A stretch of DNA of 64,000 nucleotides from Bryobacter aggregatus MPL3 (GTDB lineage: Bacteria > Acidobacteriota > Terriglobia > Bryobacterales > Bryobacteraceae). The position numbers and the translations under genes are program-made. Positions 8,455-18,146 of this stretch are shown piece by piece (within the stretch, counting starts at the first letter, position 1; the number at the start of each line of letters is the position of its first letter). The stretch is from contig NZ_JNIF01000003.1 in NCBI RefSeq assembly GCF_000702445.1, positions 1,178,001 to 1,242,000 on the forward strand, written 5' to 3'. The notes under the pieces are model-generated. The model was not told the origin of the DNA. It saw only the letters and a list, made by a program, of their open reading frames with translations, and did no database searches.

Positions 8455-9356
8455 GGCTCGATAGAGATTTTCCCGCCCGGGTGATGCTCCGCTGCCTGAT
8501 GAGCTTGCTGAATATCGCGCAACGGAAAATAATGCGCAATCGGAACCTGAAACAGGCCCTCACGAATATCAATGGCAAGCTGTGTCAGACGGTCTGGATC
8601 GGAATGCGCAAAGATGCTCCGCGCATCGATGGAAGTGCCAGGGGGTAAATCCGGTTTTCCCACAACCGAAGCCAGTACTCCGCTCTTCTTCATTCGCCAG
8701 ATCAGCTTCGACAGGAGGGGGCCACCGACTGTGTCGGCAATGGCATCCAGTTCCGGCAGCGCCCCAATCTCTTTCTCATCGTCCATTGCCAGTACCGCGC
8801 TGGCCCGAAGCAATTGTGCTTCTTCCCGCTGTGCCGCCCGGACTCCCGCAACGACAATCGCCCCATGCTGCATTGCGACATGAACGGCGACACGGCCCAC
8901 GCTCCCCAAGGCGCCTGTCACCAGAACCCGCATCCCTTCTTTGACATGAACCCCACGTTCCATCAGTTGAGCCCCCGTCATGCACACCAAGGGCAGAACT
9001 CCGACTTCACTTGCAGTCATCCCATCTGGAATCCTGGTGAGAGCATCTGAGGGAATAGCCACAAGATCGGCATAGCAACGATCCGTCAGGCCCATCACCA
9101 GATCCCCTGGGCCAAAGCCCGTCACGTCCTGACCGACGGACAGCACCTCACCCGCAAGATCACGCCCGAGAATGGCCGGAAACTTCAGCGGCATCAAGGC
9201 CTTGAGCGCGCCACTCCGCAATTTATAGTCAATTGGATTGACGCTTGTGGAGATCACTCGCACCAGTACCTCCTTCGGGCCGGGTTTGGGGTCTGGCGCA
9301 TCCTCATACTGCAGTACTTCTGGGCCTCCGTACTGGTGGATCTGTGCGGCTTTCAT
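8451..9356 (-). CDS. Zinc-free NADP-dependent quinone oxidoreductase-like protein (MDR superfamily)
   Basis: About 301 residues starting MKAAQIHQYGGPEVLQYEDA, the usual opening of quinone oxidoreductase-type proteins. SVNPIDYKLRSG, LGRDLAGEVLSVG and the nucleotide-binding VLVTGALGSVGRVAVHVA are present. The Cys ligands of the structural zinc are absent. It probably reduces quinones or enones with NADPH in the cytoplasm. The frame opens earlier at 9389, but GAGGAG lies just before the ATG at 9356, so this start is preferred. It is a lone gene converging on the PEP-CTERM gene. Confidence 0.85.
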   Translation of the reverse strand: MKAAQIHQYGGPEVLQYEDAPDPKPGPKEVLVRVISTSVNPIDYKLRSGALKALMPLKFPAILGRDLAGEVLSVGQDVTGFGPGDLVMGLTDRCYADLVAIPSDALTRIPDGMTASEVGVLPLVCMTGAQLMERGVHVKEGMRVLVTGALGSVGRVAVHVAMQHGAIVVAGVRAAQREEAQLLRASAVLAMDDEKEIGALPELDAIADTVGGPLLSKLIWRMKKSGVLASVVGKPDLPPGTSIDARSIFAHSDPDRLTQLAIDIREGLFQVPIAHYFPLRDIQQAHQAAEHHPGGKISIEP

Positions 9357-9453
9357 ATTTCGGCTCCTCTGTAGGCGTAGATCTGACATAAAGTGGAGAT
9401 CTCTACGGCCCGAGTGTTTCGGAGTCCGGCTGAAAATCGGCTTTTGCGCGAAA

Positions 9454-9483
9454 TTCGCCCATTTCGCAAACGCTTTCTATAAT
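9454..9483 (+). promoter_or_regulatory. Possible promoter for the TonB-dependent receptor gene
   Basis: A perfect TATAAT lies at 9478-9483, 54 bases before the ATG at 9537. A weak -35 candidate TTCGCC sits at 9454-9459 with an 18-base spacer. The -10 match is the main support. Confidence 0.4.
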
Positions 9484-9536
9484 CTTTCATTGGTTGTAGT
9501 CGGTACTAGGACTTTCATGATAGATTTGGCGGCACT

Positions 9537-12500
9537 ATGAAGGTTCATTCAGCTTTCCAAGTTTTGAAGCGCCAGATTGGGGTCTTGGCCTGTAGTGCTC
9601 TATTTGCAACTGGACTCTACGCGCAAGGCGTCAACAGTAGCATGGTCGGGACCGTTACCGATCCCTCAGGAGCCGTAGTTCCAGGCGCGCAAGTCACTGC
9701 TCGAAACGTCAATACTGGCGTCCGGGCCACCGCAAACACAGACGGGACCGGCAATTTCCGTGTTCCTTACCTACAACCCGGACAGTACACGCTCGAGGCA
9801 CAGGCCGGCGGCTTCAAGCGATTCATCCGCAAAGACATCAGCCTCGAACTCGACCGGGAACTCCGCGTCGATGTCGCCCTGGAAACAGGCCAGGCCAGCG
9901 AATCAATCAGCGTCACCGCTGAGGCGGCGATGGTGCAAACCGAAACCGGCGCGCTCAGCACCACCGTCGAGAACCGGCAAGTCGTCAATCTCCCCCTGCA
10001 GGGCCGCAATCCCCAGGAATTGAAGAATCTCTCTGCCGGCGTCATCAAGAACCGCGACGGCGACATCATCACCAACGGCGGCATGGTGCGCAAGGATCCC
10101 TATTACATCGACGGCGCACACAGCTCCAACCACGTCTGGAGCGGCACCCCCGTCAATCCAAACCCGGACGTCGTCTCTGAAGTGAAGGTTGTCACCAACA
10201 GCTTCTCGGCCGAGTATGGCCAGACCAGTGGCTCCGTGATGCTCGCCAATACCAAGAGCGGCACCAATGAGTTCCACGGCACCCTGTTCGAGTTCTTCCG
10301 CAACAACGTACTGAACGCTGGCAACTACTACACCGGCCAGAAGCCGATCGTTCGCTACAACCAGTTCGGCGGCACCCTCGGCGGCCCGGTCATCAAGAAC
10401 AAGACCTTTGCCTTCGGCGGCGTCCAGATCAACCGCCAGCGCGGCACGACGGTTTTTAATAACCAGACCTTGCCGCTCGAAGCCTTCCGCCGCGGCGATT
10501 TCTCCAGCATCCTCGGCGAGAGTCTCGGCACCGACCTTCTCGGACGCCCGGTTTTCCGGAACCAGATTTTCGATCCTGCGAGCGCACGCACAGTGAAGAA
10601 TGCTTCCGGCGCCGATGTGGTCGTTCGCGATGCCTTTGCTGGTAACGTCATTCCGATGAGCCGTTTGAGCCCGGCCGCATTGAAGCTGCAGTCCTACTAT
10701 CCGCTGCCCCAGACAGGCAGCGTGAGAAACAACTACAGTGCATCCGGCTCGAATGTGACCAATCAGTACGCCATCGACCTCAAGGTAGACCACAACTTCT
10801 CCGACAAAGACAAGTTGATGGGCCGTTACTCCCAGACGGGTAACACCCAGCTCATGCCCCAGTTGTTCAACGAAATGATCGGTGGCGGAAGCTCCTATGG
10901 AACCAATAGCTTGAACACCGCTCGCCAGGCCGTCTTGAACTATGTCCGCATCATCGGCTCCCGTACGACGAACGACCTCCATCTCTCCTACTTCCGCACC
11001 TTCCCCAAGCGCTACAACGCAGGTTACGGAAAGCTGAGCCAGGCCGATCTCGGCATCATGGGCATGAACACGGCGAACGAGAAGAAGGGCGCCCCCCTGA
11101 TCGAATTCGGTGGCACGGGTGGCTTCACTGCCCTCGGCAGTCCTTCCGGATCGCTGCTGCTCGAAAAGCAGGAGAGCTTCGCCCTCGTCAACATCACCAC
11201 TCTCGTCCGTGGCAGCCACACCATTAAGTTTGGCGGCGAAGTTCGCAAGCTGCGCACCGACAACATCCAACCCCAACCGGATAATGGCCGCTTCTTCTTT
11301 AATAACGTCTTTACGGACCAGCGCGGCTTCAACAATACCGGCTACGACTACGCGAGCTTCCTGCTCGGTTTGCCGCAGTCCTACACCTACGAGAATTACC
11401 CCGGCTACATTTCGCCCCGCACCTCGGTTTACGCCGTCTTCGTGCAGGATGACTACCGCGTCAACAAGAAGCTCACCTTGAACCTCGGCCTCCGCTGGGA
11501 TGCACCTCTCTACTGGAACGAGCGCAAGAACCGCAGCGGCGTCTTTGATCTCGATCAGAAGCGCTTCATCCAATTCGGCACCAACGGCTTCCGCACCACC
11601 AACTGGAATCAGGACTACAACAACTTTGGTCCGCGATTTGGCTTTGCTTACTCTCCTTTCGCCAAGAACTCGACGGTCGTTCGTGGCGGCTACGGCATCT
11701 TCACCATCAGCCAGCAGGGCTTTGGACAATCGGGCGGTCTGCCTCGTCAACCGATCTTCGCCGACGCCGATGCCGGTCGCTACACGAGCGTAGACCTGAT
11801 CAACCCGAAGACCACGCTCGACCTGATTCCATACACTCCTGCCGACAAGACCGGTAGCAACGCTGTCTCGGTTGGCATCTATCCGGCCAACAATCCGGTT
11901 TCCTACTTCCAGCAGTGGAACCTGAACATTGGCCACCAGATCTCCAGCTACTTCTTTGAAGCGGGTTACGCAGGGAGCAAGGGCACCCACCTTCCCTACG
12001 GCAACTACAACCTCAACGCCATCCCGCCCAGCATGGCTCCGGCAGCTCAGGGCCGCTTCATCGCTCCCTATGTCGCCTATCCGCAGTACCCGAACGGCGT
12101 CACCGTCAACACCTCCATCGGCTCCTCGAACTACAATTCGCTGCAGGTGAAGGTGGAACGCCGCTTCGCCCAAGGCTTCGGCTTCCTCGCCGCTTACACC
12201 TTCCAGAAGACAATGGCTGTCGGGGATCTCGGCTATCGCGATCCTCTCGGCAACCGCAATCTCGATTACGGGATCGAGCCGAATAGCGCTCCCCACCGCT
12301 TCACCATCGCCTACACCTATGCCCTTCCCTTTGGCCGTGGCCATCGTTGGCTGACCAACGGGATTGCATCCCAGGTGCTGGGCGGTTGGGAATTCAATGG
12401 AATTACCACGCTCCAGAGCGGCTTCCCGCTCACCGTCACCACGGCGCAGAACCAGTGCCAGTGCGGCGCGATCAACCGTCCGAACGTCTCACGCAGTCCT

Positions 12501-12830
12501 GTTCTCAGCAGCGACAAGCGCTCGGTCAACCAGTGGTTCGACACGGGCGCCTTCAGCATTCCCGCGCAGTTCACGATCGGCAATGCCGGCCGCGGACTCT
12601 TCTTCGGCCCTGGCCTGGTCAATCACGATCTCAACCTCGGCAAGCGTTTCGCCACGCCGATGTTGAGTGAACGGTCGAATCTGGAATTCCGCGCGGAGTT
12701 CTACAACCTCACCAATACGCCTTATTTCGCCAACCCAGGTACCTCGCTCGGCGGCAACAACTTCGGCGTGATCACCGGGGTTTCAGGCTCCTCACGCACC
12801 ATCCAGATGGCGCTGAAATTCAATTTCTAG
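9537..12830 (+). CDS. TonB-dependent receptor, Oar-like, with N-terminal carboxypeptidase-regulatory domain
   Basis: 1097 residues. A signal peptide ends near ALFATGLYAQG. A CarboxypepD_reg-like domain follows (about 32-115; MVGTVTDPSGAVVPGAQVTA), then a plug domain (about 120-240; GGMVRKDPYYIDGAHSSNHVW) and a long beta-barrel. The protein ends MALKFNF, with the terminal aromatic residue expected for BAM-dependent outer membrane insertion. It belongs to the large acidobacterial receptor group thought to import plant or microbial polymers or siderophores; the substrate cannot be told. No SusD-like gene or TonB/ExbBD gene is adjacent. Its last 11 bases overlap the end of the convergent cytochrome gene. 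Confidence 0.93.
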   Translation: MKVHSAFQVLKRQIGVLACSALFATGLYAQGVNSSMVGTVTDPSGAVVPGAQVTARNVNTGVRATANTDGTGNFRVPYLQPGQYTLEAQAGGFKRFIRKDISLELDRELRVDVALETGQASESISVTAEAAMVQTETGALSTTVENRQVVNLPLQGRNPQELKNLSAGVIKNRDGDIITNGGMVRKDPYYIDGAHSSNHVWSGTPVNPNPDVVSEVKVVTNSFSAEYGQTSGSVMLANTKSGTNEFHGTLFEFFRNNVLNAGNYYTGQKPIVRYNQFGGTLGGPVIKNKTFAFGGVQINRQRGTTVFNNQTLPLEAFRRGDFSSILGESLGTDLLGRPVFRNQIFDPASARTVKNASGADVVVRDAFAGNVIPMSRLSPAALKLQSYYPLPQTGSVRNNYSASGSNVTNQYAIDLKVDHNFSDKDKLMGRYSQTGNTQLMPQLFNEMIGGGSSYGTNSLNTARQAVLNYVRIIGSRTTNDLHLSYFRTFPKRYNAGYGKLSQADLGIMGMNTANEKKGAPLIEFGGTGGFTALGSPSGSLLLEKQESFALVNITTLVRGSHTIKFGGEVRKLRTDNIQPQPDNGRFFFNNVFTDQRGFNNTGYDYASFLLGLPQSYTYENYPGYISPRTSVYAVFVQDDYRVNKKLTLNLGLRWDAPLYWNERKNRSGVFDLDQKRFIQFGTNGFRTTNWNQDYNNFGPRFGFAYSPFAKNSTVVRGGYGIFTISQQGFGQSGGLPRQPIFADADAGRYTSVDLINPKTTLDLIPYTPADKTGSNAVSVGIYPANNPVSYFQQWNLNIGHQISSYFFEAGYAGSKGTHLPYGNYNLNAIPPSMAPAAQGRFIAPYVAYPQYPNGVTVNTSIGSSNYNSLQVKVERRFAQGFGFLAAYTFQKTMAVGDLGYRDPLGNRNLDYGIEPNSAPHRFTIAYTYALPFGRGHRWLTNGIASQVLGGWEFNGITTLQSGFPLTVTTAQNQCQCGAINRPNVSRSPVLSSDKRSVNQWFDTGAFSIPAQFTIGNAGRGLFFGPGLVNHDLNLGKRFATPMLSERSNLEFRAEFYNLTNTPYFANPGTSLGGNNFGVITGVSGSSRTIQMALKFNF

Positions 12831-13803
12831 CGCCCGCTGGGTAGATACGGATTCGATGATCGGTGAAGGTCAGGCCGGGCAACGGCGTGGCCTTCCTCAT
12901 ATGACAACTCAAGCAATTCGTGTTCTCCACCCGGGGACACGCAGAAGAAGCAACCGGTGCCAGGGCATGACAGCCTTGGCACTTTTTTTCGTATGCGGGT
13001 TTCTCTGCTTGCGGGCGGCCATGCGGATCGTGGCAAGTCGTACAACTCATCTTTCCGCTGGCGGCAAAACACTTGCTTGCCGTCAGCCCCACCGGAGCAA
13101 AGCGAATCGACATGGGGTCCGACACTTCTGGTCGCAGCCGATCGAGCGCCTTTGGGTCTGGCATACGGTGGCACTCGGCGCAAGCCTCGACACTTGCATC
13201 CCGGCGAATATTCCTGCGGCTTGGAGCCTGCACATGATTGCCCGCCGCTCCATGACAACGCTCACACTGGATGCCGGCCTGCATCCCGGAGAGATCCGGC
13301 CCTGGACGGACATTCGTCGCGTGGCAGTTGAAACAGCGAAAGATCGTCCCGGCAGTCTGTGCCTGGCCCAGAGCCGCCGTAGCGGTGGCGGGCTTTGCAA
13401 TCGGATGTCCCATCGTCATCCCCGGCCGCTGTAAGTTCGAATACCAGGAAACGCGATGCTCAAAGTAGGCTCCATCCCTCTGCCCCACCGGCGTGAAGGC
13501 CAACATCCCAGCCCCAAAGATCCAGTCGAGAGTCGCCGTCCGTGAGTCCGCATCCCGCCGCACCTCCACCTGGAATCCCGTCTCAGATTTCGAGTAATGT
13601 AACTCTACCCCGCTCCGCTCTACCACCGGGCGGTCCATCAAATCGGCAAAGCGACTCCCGGCAGCCGGGCGAAGAGCCCGCTCGTGGAAACTCGCCGCAT
13701 GGCGGCGGCTCTGTTCGGCATGGCACGGCACACAAGATTTTGAACCAACAAAATCCTGTGCGAGAAGACCACCGGCAATGAGAATCCAAAGCACCCGCTG
13801 CAC
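12820..13803 (-). CDS. Periplasmic multihaem cytochrome c with seven CXXCH motifs
   Basis: 327 residues with an N-terminal signal (VLWILIAGGLLAQDF). Seven haem-attachment motifs are visible in order: CVPCH, CFNCH, CERCH, CAECH, CTTCH, CQGCH and CLSCH. Haem spacing is uneven, with a gap of about 120 residues between the first and second. This resembles cytochrome c554/NrfA-related acidobacterial proteins with an inserted domain. It probably carries electrons in the periplasm; no partner reductase is adjacent. It follows the formaldehyde dehydrogenase gene on the same strand but is separated from it by a strong terminator. Confidence 0.88.
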   Translation of the reverse strand: MQRVLWILIAGGLLAQDFVGSKSCVPCHAEQSRRHAASFHERALRPAAGSRFADLMDRPVVERSGVELHYSKSETGFQVEVRRDADSRTATLDWIFGAGMLAFTPVGQRDGAYFEHRVSWYSNLQRPGMTMGHPIAKPATATAALGQAQTAGTIFRCFNCHATNVRPGPDLSGMQAGIQCERCHGAAGNHVQAPSRRNIRRDASVEACAECHRMPDPKALDRLRPEVSDPMSIRFAPVGLTASKCFAASGKMSCTTCHDPHGRPQAEKPAYEKKCQGCHALAPVASSACPRVENTNCLSCHMRKATPLPGLTFTDHRIRIYPAGARN

Positions 13804-13835
13804 CTATTCAGTCTATTCGGGGCCTCCCTCAAATA

Positions 13836-13866
13836 GAAAAAGCCCCGCACCTGGCGGGGCCTTTTC
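13836..13866 (-). terminator. Intrinsic terminator of the formaldehyde dehydrogenase gene
   Basis: GCCCCGC (13842-13848) and GCGGGGC (13854-13860) form a 7-bp GC stem with a 5-base loop. Read on the minus strand, the stem is followed by TTTTTCT. A-rich and T-rich flanks on both sides would also let it work on the plus strand. Confidence 0.85.
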
Positions 13867-13880
13867 AAGCGACTCAATGC

Positions 13881-15083
13881 TTAGTGGATCAGCTTGTGCG
13901 GATCGATCACAAACTTCCGCGCCGCGCCCCTGTCGAAGTCGTGATAGCCCTTCGGTGCATCATCAAGACTGATCACCGTCACGCCCACGGCCTTCGCCGG
14001 CTTCACCTTTTCATACAGAATGGCGTTCATCAGATTGCGATGGTACTTCATCACCGGGCACTGCCCCGTGCAGAAGGTATGCGACTTGGCCCAGCCGAGA
14101 CCGATGCGAATGCCCAGCATGCCAATCTTCGCGTTGGCGTCGACACCACCTGGATCGCCCGTCACATAGAGCCCCGGAATCCCGATCGCGCCGCCCGCTT
14201 CCGTCACTTCCATCAGAGAATTCAACACGGTCGCCGGACGCTCCACACCAGCTTCGGAACCATGTCCGCGCGCTTCAAACCCAACGCAATCCACGGCACA
14301 ATCCACTTCTGGAATGCCGATGATCTGCGCAATCTGCTCACCGAGCGTCGCATTCTTTTTCAGATCGATCACTTCGCAACCGAAGCTCTTCGCCTGAGCG
14401 AGACGTTCATCGATCATGTCTCCGACAATCACACAAGCCGCACCCAGCAACTGGCAGCTTGCCGCGCAAGCAAGGCCAACCGGCCCGGCGCCCGCAATAT
14501 AGACGATCGAACCCGGCCCGACACCCGCCGTCACCGCGCCATGATAGCCGGTGGGGAAGATATCGCTCAAAAGCGTCAAGTCGCCGATCTTCGACATCGC
14601 CCGGTCACGATCCTGGAACTTCAGTAAGTTGAAGTCGGCGTAGGGCACCATGACATACTCGGCCTGCCCGCCGATCCAGCCGCCCATGTCGACATAGCCA
14701 TAGGCTGCGCCGGGACGTGCCGGGTTCACATTCAGGCAGATGCCCGTCTTGCCAGACTTGCAATTCTTGCAACGTCCACAGGCGATATTAAAGGGGACAC
14801 TGACCAGGTCACCTTTCTTGATGAACTCGACGTCGCGGCCGCATTCGATCACCTCACCCGTAATTTCATGCCCCAGCACAAGACCGATCGGAGCCGTCGT
14901 TCTGCCACGCACCATGTGCTGGTCACTGCCGCAAATGTTCGTCGCTACAATCCGGAGGATCACGCCATGTTGGCAGGGACGAACGCCACCTCCTGGGAGG
15001 TCCAGTTCCAATTTCGGAAAATCAATGGTCTGGACCTCGACCTTGCCAGGTCCCATATAAACTACGCCACGGTTGGATGCCAT
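13881..15083 (-). CDS. fdhA: Glutathione-independent formaldehyde dehydrogenase (zinc-containing)
   Basis: 400 residues, close to the roughly 398 of the Pseudomonas enzyme. Catalytic zinc-site segments NICGSDQHM and GHEITGEV are present. The structural-zinc cluster is CGRCKNCKSGKTGIC. The NAD-binding motif is IAGAGPVGLACA. The family-specific insert VCNPARPG-like region reads NVNPARPGAAYGY. It oxidises formaldehyde to formate with tightly bound NAD+ and no thiol cofactor. The gene is divergent from the molybdoenzyme/fdhD pair; 63 bases separate the starts, so shared regulation is likely. Confidence 0.9.
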   Translation of the reverse strand: MASNRGVVYMGPGKVEVQTIDFPKLELDLPGGGVRPCQHGVILRIVATNICGSDQHMVRGRTTAPIGLVLGHEITGEVIECGRDVEFIKKGDLVSVPFNIACGRCKNCKSGKTGICLNVNPARPGAAYGYVDMGGWIGGQAEYVMVPYADFNLLKFQDRDRAMSKIGDLTLLSDIFPTGYHGAVTAGVGPGSIVYIAGAGPVGLACAASCQLLGAACVIVGDMIDERLAQAKSFGCEVIDLKKNATLGEQIAQIIGIPEVDCAVDCVGFEARGHGSEAGVERPATVLNSLMEVTEAGGAIGIPGLYVTGDPGGVDANAKIGMLGIRIGLGWAKSHTFCTGQCPVMKYHRNLMNAILYEKVKPAKAVGVTVISLDDAPKGYHDFDRGAARKFVIDPHKLIH

Positions 15084-15146
15084 AGGTACGCAATCACATC
15101 ACAGCCAGCCACTCCGGTCAAGCCATAGGAGAGATATGATCGGACC

Positions 15147-17384
15147 ATGCGAGCCTTCTCTCCGGAACCCCCGTTGGAACCGAAAGGCCCTGAGATTGAG
15201 AAAATCCCGGGCGCAGCCACAGGTCTGGGCGCCATTGTGCATTCTCTCGATGTCTCCTTGCGCGAGATGGGGCCGGCACGCACCATCAACGCCTGGACTC
15301 ATGTGAACCAGGTGGGCGGCTTCGACTGTCCCAGTTGCGCCTGGGCCGATCCTCTGGGCCACCGCCACTCTTTTGAATTCTGCGAAAACGGAGCCAAGGC
15401 CTTCGCCGACGACGCCACCCGTAAGACGATTGGGCGGGAGTTCTTCGCTACACACAGCGTCGAGCAGCTTGCCACCCAGACCGACCACTGGCTCAACGCC
15501 CAGGGCAGGCTCGCCGAGCCCTTAGTACTCGATCCAAACGAAGCCAATTACAAGCCGATCTCCTGGGAGAACGCCTTCTCGTTGATCGGGCAGGAACTGC
15601 GGGACTGTCCCACCCCCCACCACGCTGCTTTTTACACCAGCGGGAAGGCAGTGAACGAGTCTGCCTTTCTCTTCCAGTTGCTGGCGCGCCGCTTTGGCAC
15701 CAACAACCTGCCGGACTGTTCCAACATGTGCCACGAGAGTTCTGGCGTCGGGCTGACCGAATCGCTCGGCGCCGGCAAGAGCACCGTGACCCTCGAGGAT
15801 CTCGAGAACGCGGATGTAATCGTGGTGATCGGGCAAAACCCAGCCACCAATCACCCCCGGATGCTCACCTCGTTGCAGATCGCCAAACGCAAAGGCGCGC
15901 GCATCATCGCGGTCAATCCCCTGCCCGAACTCGGACTCTTTCGCTTTCGCTATCCCCAGGACCCCTTGGCCCTCCTGGGCAAAACGCAGATCCTCGCCGA
16001 CCACTTCCTCCAGGTGCGCATCAACGGCGATCTGGCCCTGTTACAAGGACTGGCGAAGGTCCTGCTTGAAATGCAGGCGATCGATTCGATCTTCATCGAT
16101 CAGAATACGCGCGGCTTTGAGGAATTCGCCGCCCAGATCGCCCAGGTGCCCTGGGATCTGATTGCAAAAGAAAGTGGAATCAGCGAGGCGCAGATTCGCG
16201 AAACCGCCGACATTCTCGCCAGCTCAAAAGGCACCGTCGCCACCTGGGCGATGGGTCTCACCCAGCACACCAATGCGGTCGACACCATCCAGGCCCTCGT
16301 GAACCTGTTGTTGCTCGGAGGCCACATCGGACGGCCCGGCGCCGGACTCTTCTGCGTGCGCGGGCACTCCAACGTGCAAGGCGACCGCACCATGGGAATT
16401 TCGGAATCGATGCCGGAGGCCTTCTACAAGGCGCTCGAGCGCGAGTTTCATTTCACTTGCCCGCGCGAGCCCGGCTACAACACCGTCGAGACCATCGAAG
16501 CAATGAACGAGGGGCATCTCCGTGTCTTTGTCAGCCTGGGAGGCAATTTTCTCTCGGCCACGCCAGACACGCATGCCGTCGCCCAGGGCATGCGCCGAAC
16601 CCGGCTGACGGTGAGCATTGCCACCAAACTGAACCGGGGACATCTCATTACTGGCCAACGCGCCTTGATTCTGCCCTGCATCGGCCGTACCGAGCAGGAC
16701 CAGATTGCCAGCGTCGAAAACACCGTCAGTTGGGTCTCCACCTCACAAGGCCGCTTTCCCCCCGCCTCGCCGCAACTGAAAAGTGAGGCCGCCATCATTG
16801 CGGGCATTGCCCGGGCCACCTGCGACGTCGACTGGAGCGCGTACGCGAATGACTTTGAGTTGCTGCGCGAGCGCATCGCCTGCATCATTCCTGGCTTTCA
16901 AAATTTCAATGAGCGGCTCAAAGAGGGTGGCTTTTACGCGCCGGTTCCTCCCAAGGAAAGAAAGTTCCCAACCCGCAGCGGCAAGGCTGAGTTCACGCGC
17001 CACAACATCGAGCCGCTGCCCGTCGAACCCGGGCAGTTGGTGATGATGACCGTCCGGAGCCACGACCAGTTCAATACCGTTGTCTATGACGAGAATGATC
17101 GCTACCGGGGCATCCACCACGGACGCCGCGTCATTCTGATGAACCGTGAGGACATGCAGGAGAGGGACCTTGAAGAACAGCAGTTGGTGGATATCAGCAG
17201 TCATTTCGAAGGCCAGGTCCGCACCGTCCAGGCGTTTCGCGTTCTGCCCTACGACATCCCACGCGGTAACGCCGCCACTTACTTCCCCGAGGCCAACCCG
17301 CTGGTGCCCTTAGGCCAGCGCGCCCGCAAGAGTTTTACCCCAGCCTCGAAGAGCGTCATCATTACTGTCACCCGCTCTTCATGA
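15147..17384 (+). CDS. FdhF/YdeP-family molybdopterin oxidoreductase
   Basis: 745 residues. The N-terminus matches the YdeP subgroup (INAWTHVNQVGGFDCPSCAW). Molybdopterin-domain segments follow: SNMCHESSGVGLTESLG, VIVVIGQNPATNHPRML, GHIGRPGAGLFCVRGHSNVQ and, near the C-terminus, GRRVILMNREDM. The subgroup has no formally proven reaction; formate-dehydrogenase-like activity is the usual guess. The adjacent fdhD and the divergent fdhA fit a formaldehyde-to-formate-to-CO2 route, but this is inference. The stop overlaps the fdhD start (ATGA). Confidence 0.88.
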   Translation: MRAFSPEPPLEPKGPEIEKIPGAATGLGAIVHSLDVSLREMGPARTINAWTHVNQVGGFDCPSCAWADPLGHRHSFEFCENGAKAFADDATRKTIGREFFATHSVEQLATQTDHWLNAQGRLAEPLVLDPNEANYKPISWENAFSLIGQELRDCPTPHHAAFYTSGKAVNESAFLFQLLARRFGTNNLPDCSNMCHESSGVGLTESLGAGKSTVTLEDLENADVIVVIGQNPATNHPRMLTSLQIAKRKGARIIAVNPLPELGLFRFRYPQDPLALLGKTQILADHFLQVRINGDLALLQGLAKVLLEMQAIDSIFIDQNTRGFEEFAAQIAQVPWDLIAKESGISEAQIRETADILASSKGTVATWAMGLTQHTNAVDTIQALVNLLLLGGHIGRPGAGLFCVRGHSNVQGDRTMGISESMPEAFYKALEREFHFTCPREPGYNTVETIEAMNEGHLRVFVSLGGNFLSATPDTHAVAQGMRRTRLTVSIATKLNRGHLITGQRALILPCIGRTEQDQIASVENTVSWVSTSQGRFPPASPQLKSEAAIIAGIARATCDVDWSAYANDFELLRERIACIIPGFQNFNERLKEGGFYAPVPPKERKFPTRSGKAEFTRHNIEPLPVEPGQLVMMTVRSHDQFNTVVYDENDRYRGIHHGRRVILMNREDMQERDLEEQQLVDISSHFEGQVRTVQAFRVLPYDIPRGNAATYFPEANPLVPLGQRARKSFTPASKSVIITVTRSS

Positions 17385-18145
17385 TTCGCAAAGTCAAAGC
17401 GCAACGCTATGGGGAGCAGGCTGGCCGGATCGAGGAAAGCATTGCCATCGAGGAGCCGCTCCTGCTCCGGGTCAACGAGCAGGATGTTGCGATTCTGATG
17501 CGTACTCCTGGTCGGGACCAGGAACTCAGCGCCGGTTTCCTGTTCACAGAGGGCATCGTCGATGAGCCTGGCGAGATTGTCAGCATTCTCCCCTCCGGTC
17601 ACCCCACCAGCGCCGAATCGCTGGTCACCCTCCGCGGTCCGCTCCTGCCGGGAGCCACACGCAATTTCTATCGCAGTTCCAGTTGCGGGGTTTGCGGCAG
17701 AACTGCGATAGACGCGCTCACCCAGCGTCTGCCAGAGATCCCGCCGCTTCGCGTCGATCCCGCAAGCCTCGCCCCCCTCGTCCAGCAACTGGAAGAACAC
17801 CAGTCTGCATTCGCCGCGACCGGCGGCCTCCACGCAGCCGGAATCTTCTCGGCCCAGGGAACGCTACTTGGCCTTGCCGAGGATGTGGGCCGGCATAACG
17901 CTCTCGATAAAGTGATTGGCCGGTGCTTTCTCGACGCTGTTCTTCCGCTGCAAAACCACATCCTGGTGATGTCCAGCCGCGCCAGCTTCGACATTCTTCA
18001 GAAAGCGGCTCTCGCCGGGATTCCGGTCGTTGCCACCATCGGAGCGCCCTCTTCGCTTGCGATCGAAGTCGCCGCGCGGGCAGGCATTGCACTCTTTGGA
18101 TTCCTACGCCCGCATCGCGTCACGCAGTACGCCGGGCTGGCCTGA
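17381..18145 (+). CDS. fdhD: Formate dehydrogenase accessory sulfurtransferase FdhD
   Basis: 254 residues. The Cys motif SSCGVCGRTAIDAL near residue 105 contains the two cysteines that carry persulfide from a desulfurase to the molybdenum cofactor. LLGLAEDVGRHNALDKVIG and VMSSRASFDILQKAA are conserved FdhD blocks. It sulfurates the cofactor of formate-dehydrogenase-like enzymes, and its coupling to the YdeP/FdhF gene (4-base overlap) suggests that enzyme is its client. It ends 1 base from the convergent glycosyltransferase gene, with no visible terminator between. Confidence 0.94.
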   Translation: MIRKVKAQRYGEQAGRIEESIAIEEPLLLRVNEQDVAILMRTPGRDQELSAGFLFTEGIVDEPGEIVSILPSGHPTSAESLVTLRGPLLPGATRNFYRSSSCGVCGRTAIDALTQRLPEIPPLRVDPASLAPLVQQLEEHQSAFAATGGLHAAGIFSAQGTLLGLAEDVGRHNALDKVIGRCFLDAVLPLQNHILVMSSRASFDILQKAALAGIPVVATIGAPSSLAIEVAARAGIALFGFLRPHRVTQYAGLA

Positions 18146-18146
18146 A

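Noticed and set aside
9903..12344. 813-codon open frame antisense to the TonB receptor
   Set aside because: Ala/Val/Glu/Gly-rich shadow of a GC-rich gene with no family features; the plus-strand receptor is clearly the real gene.
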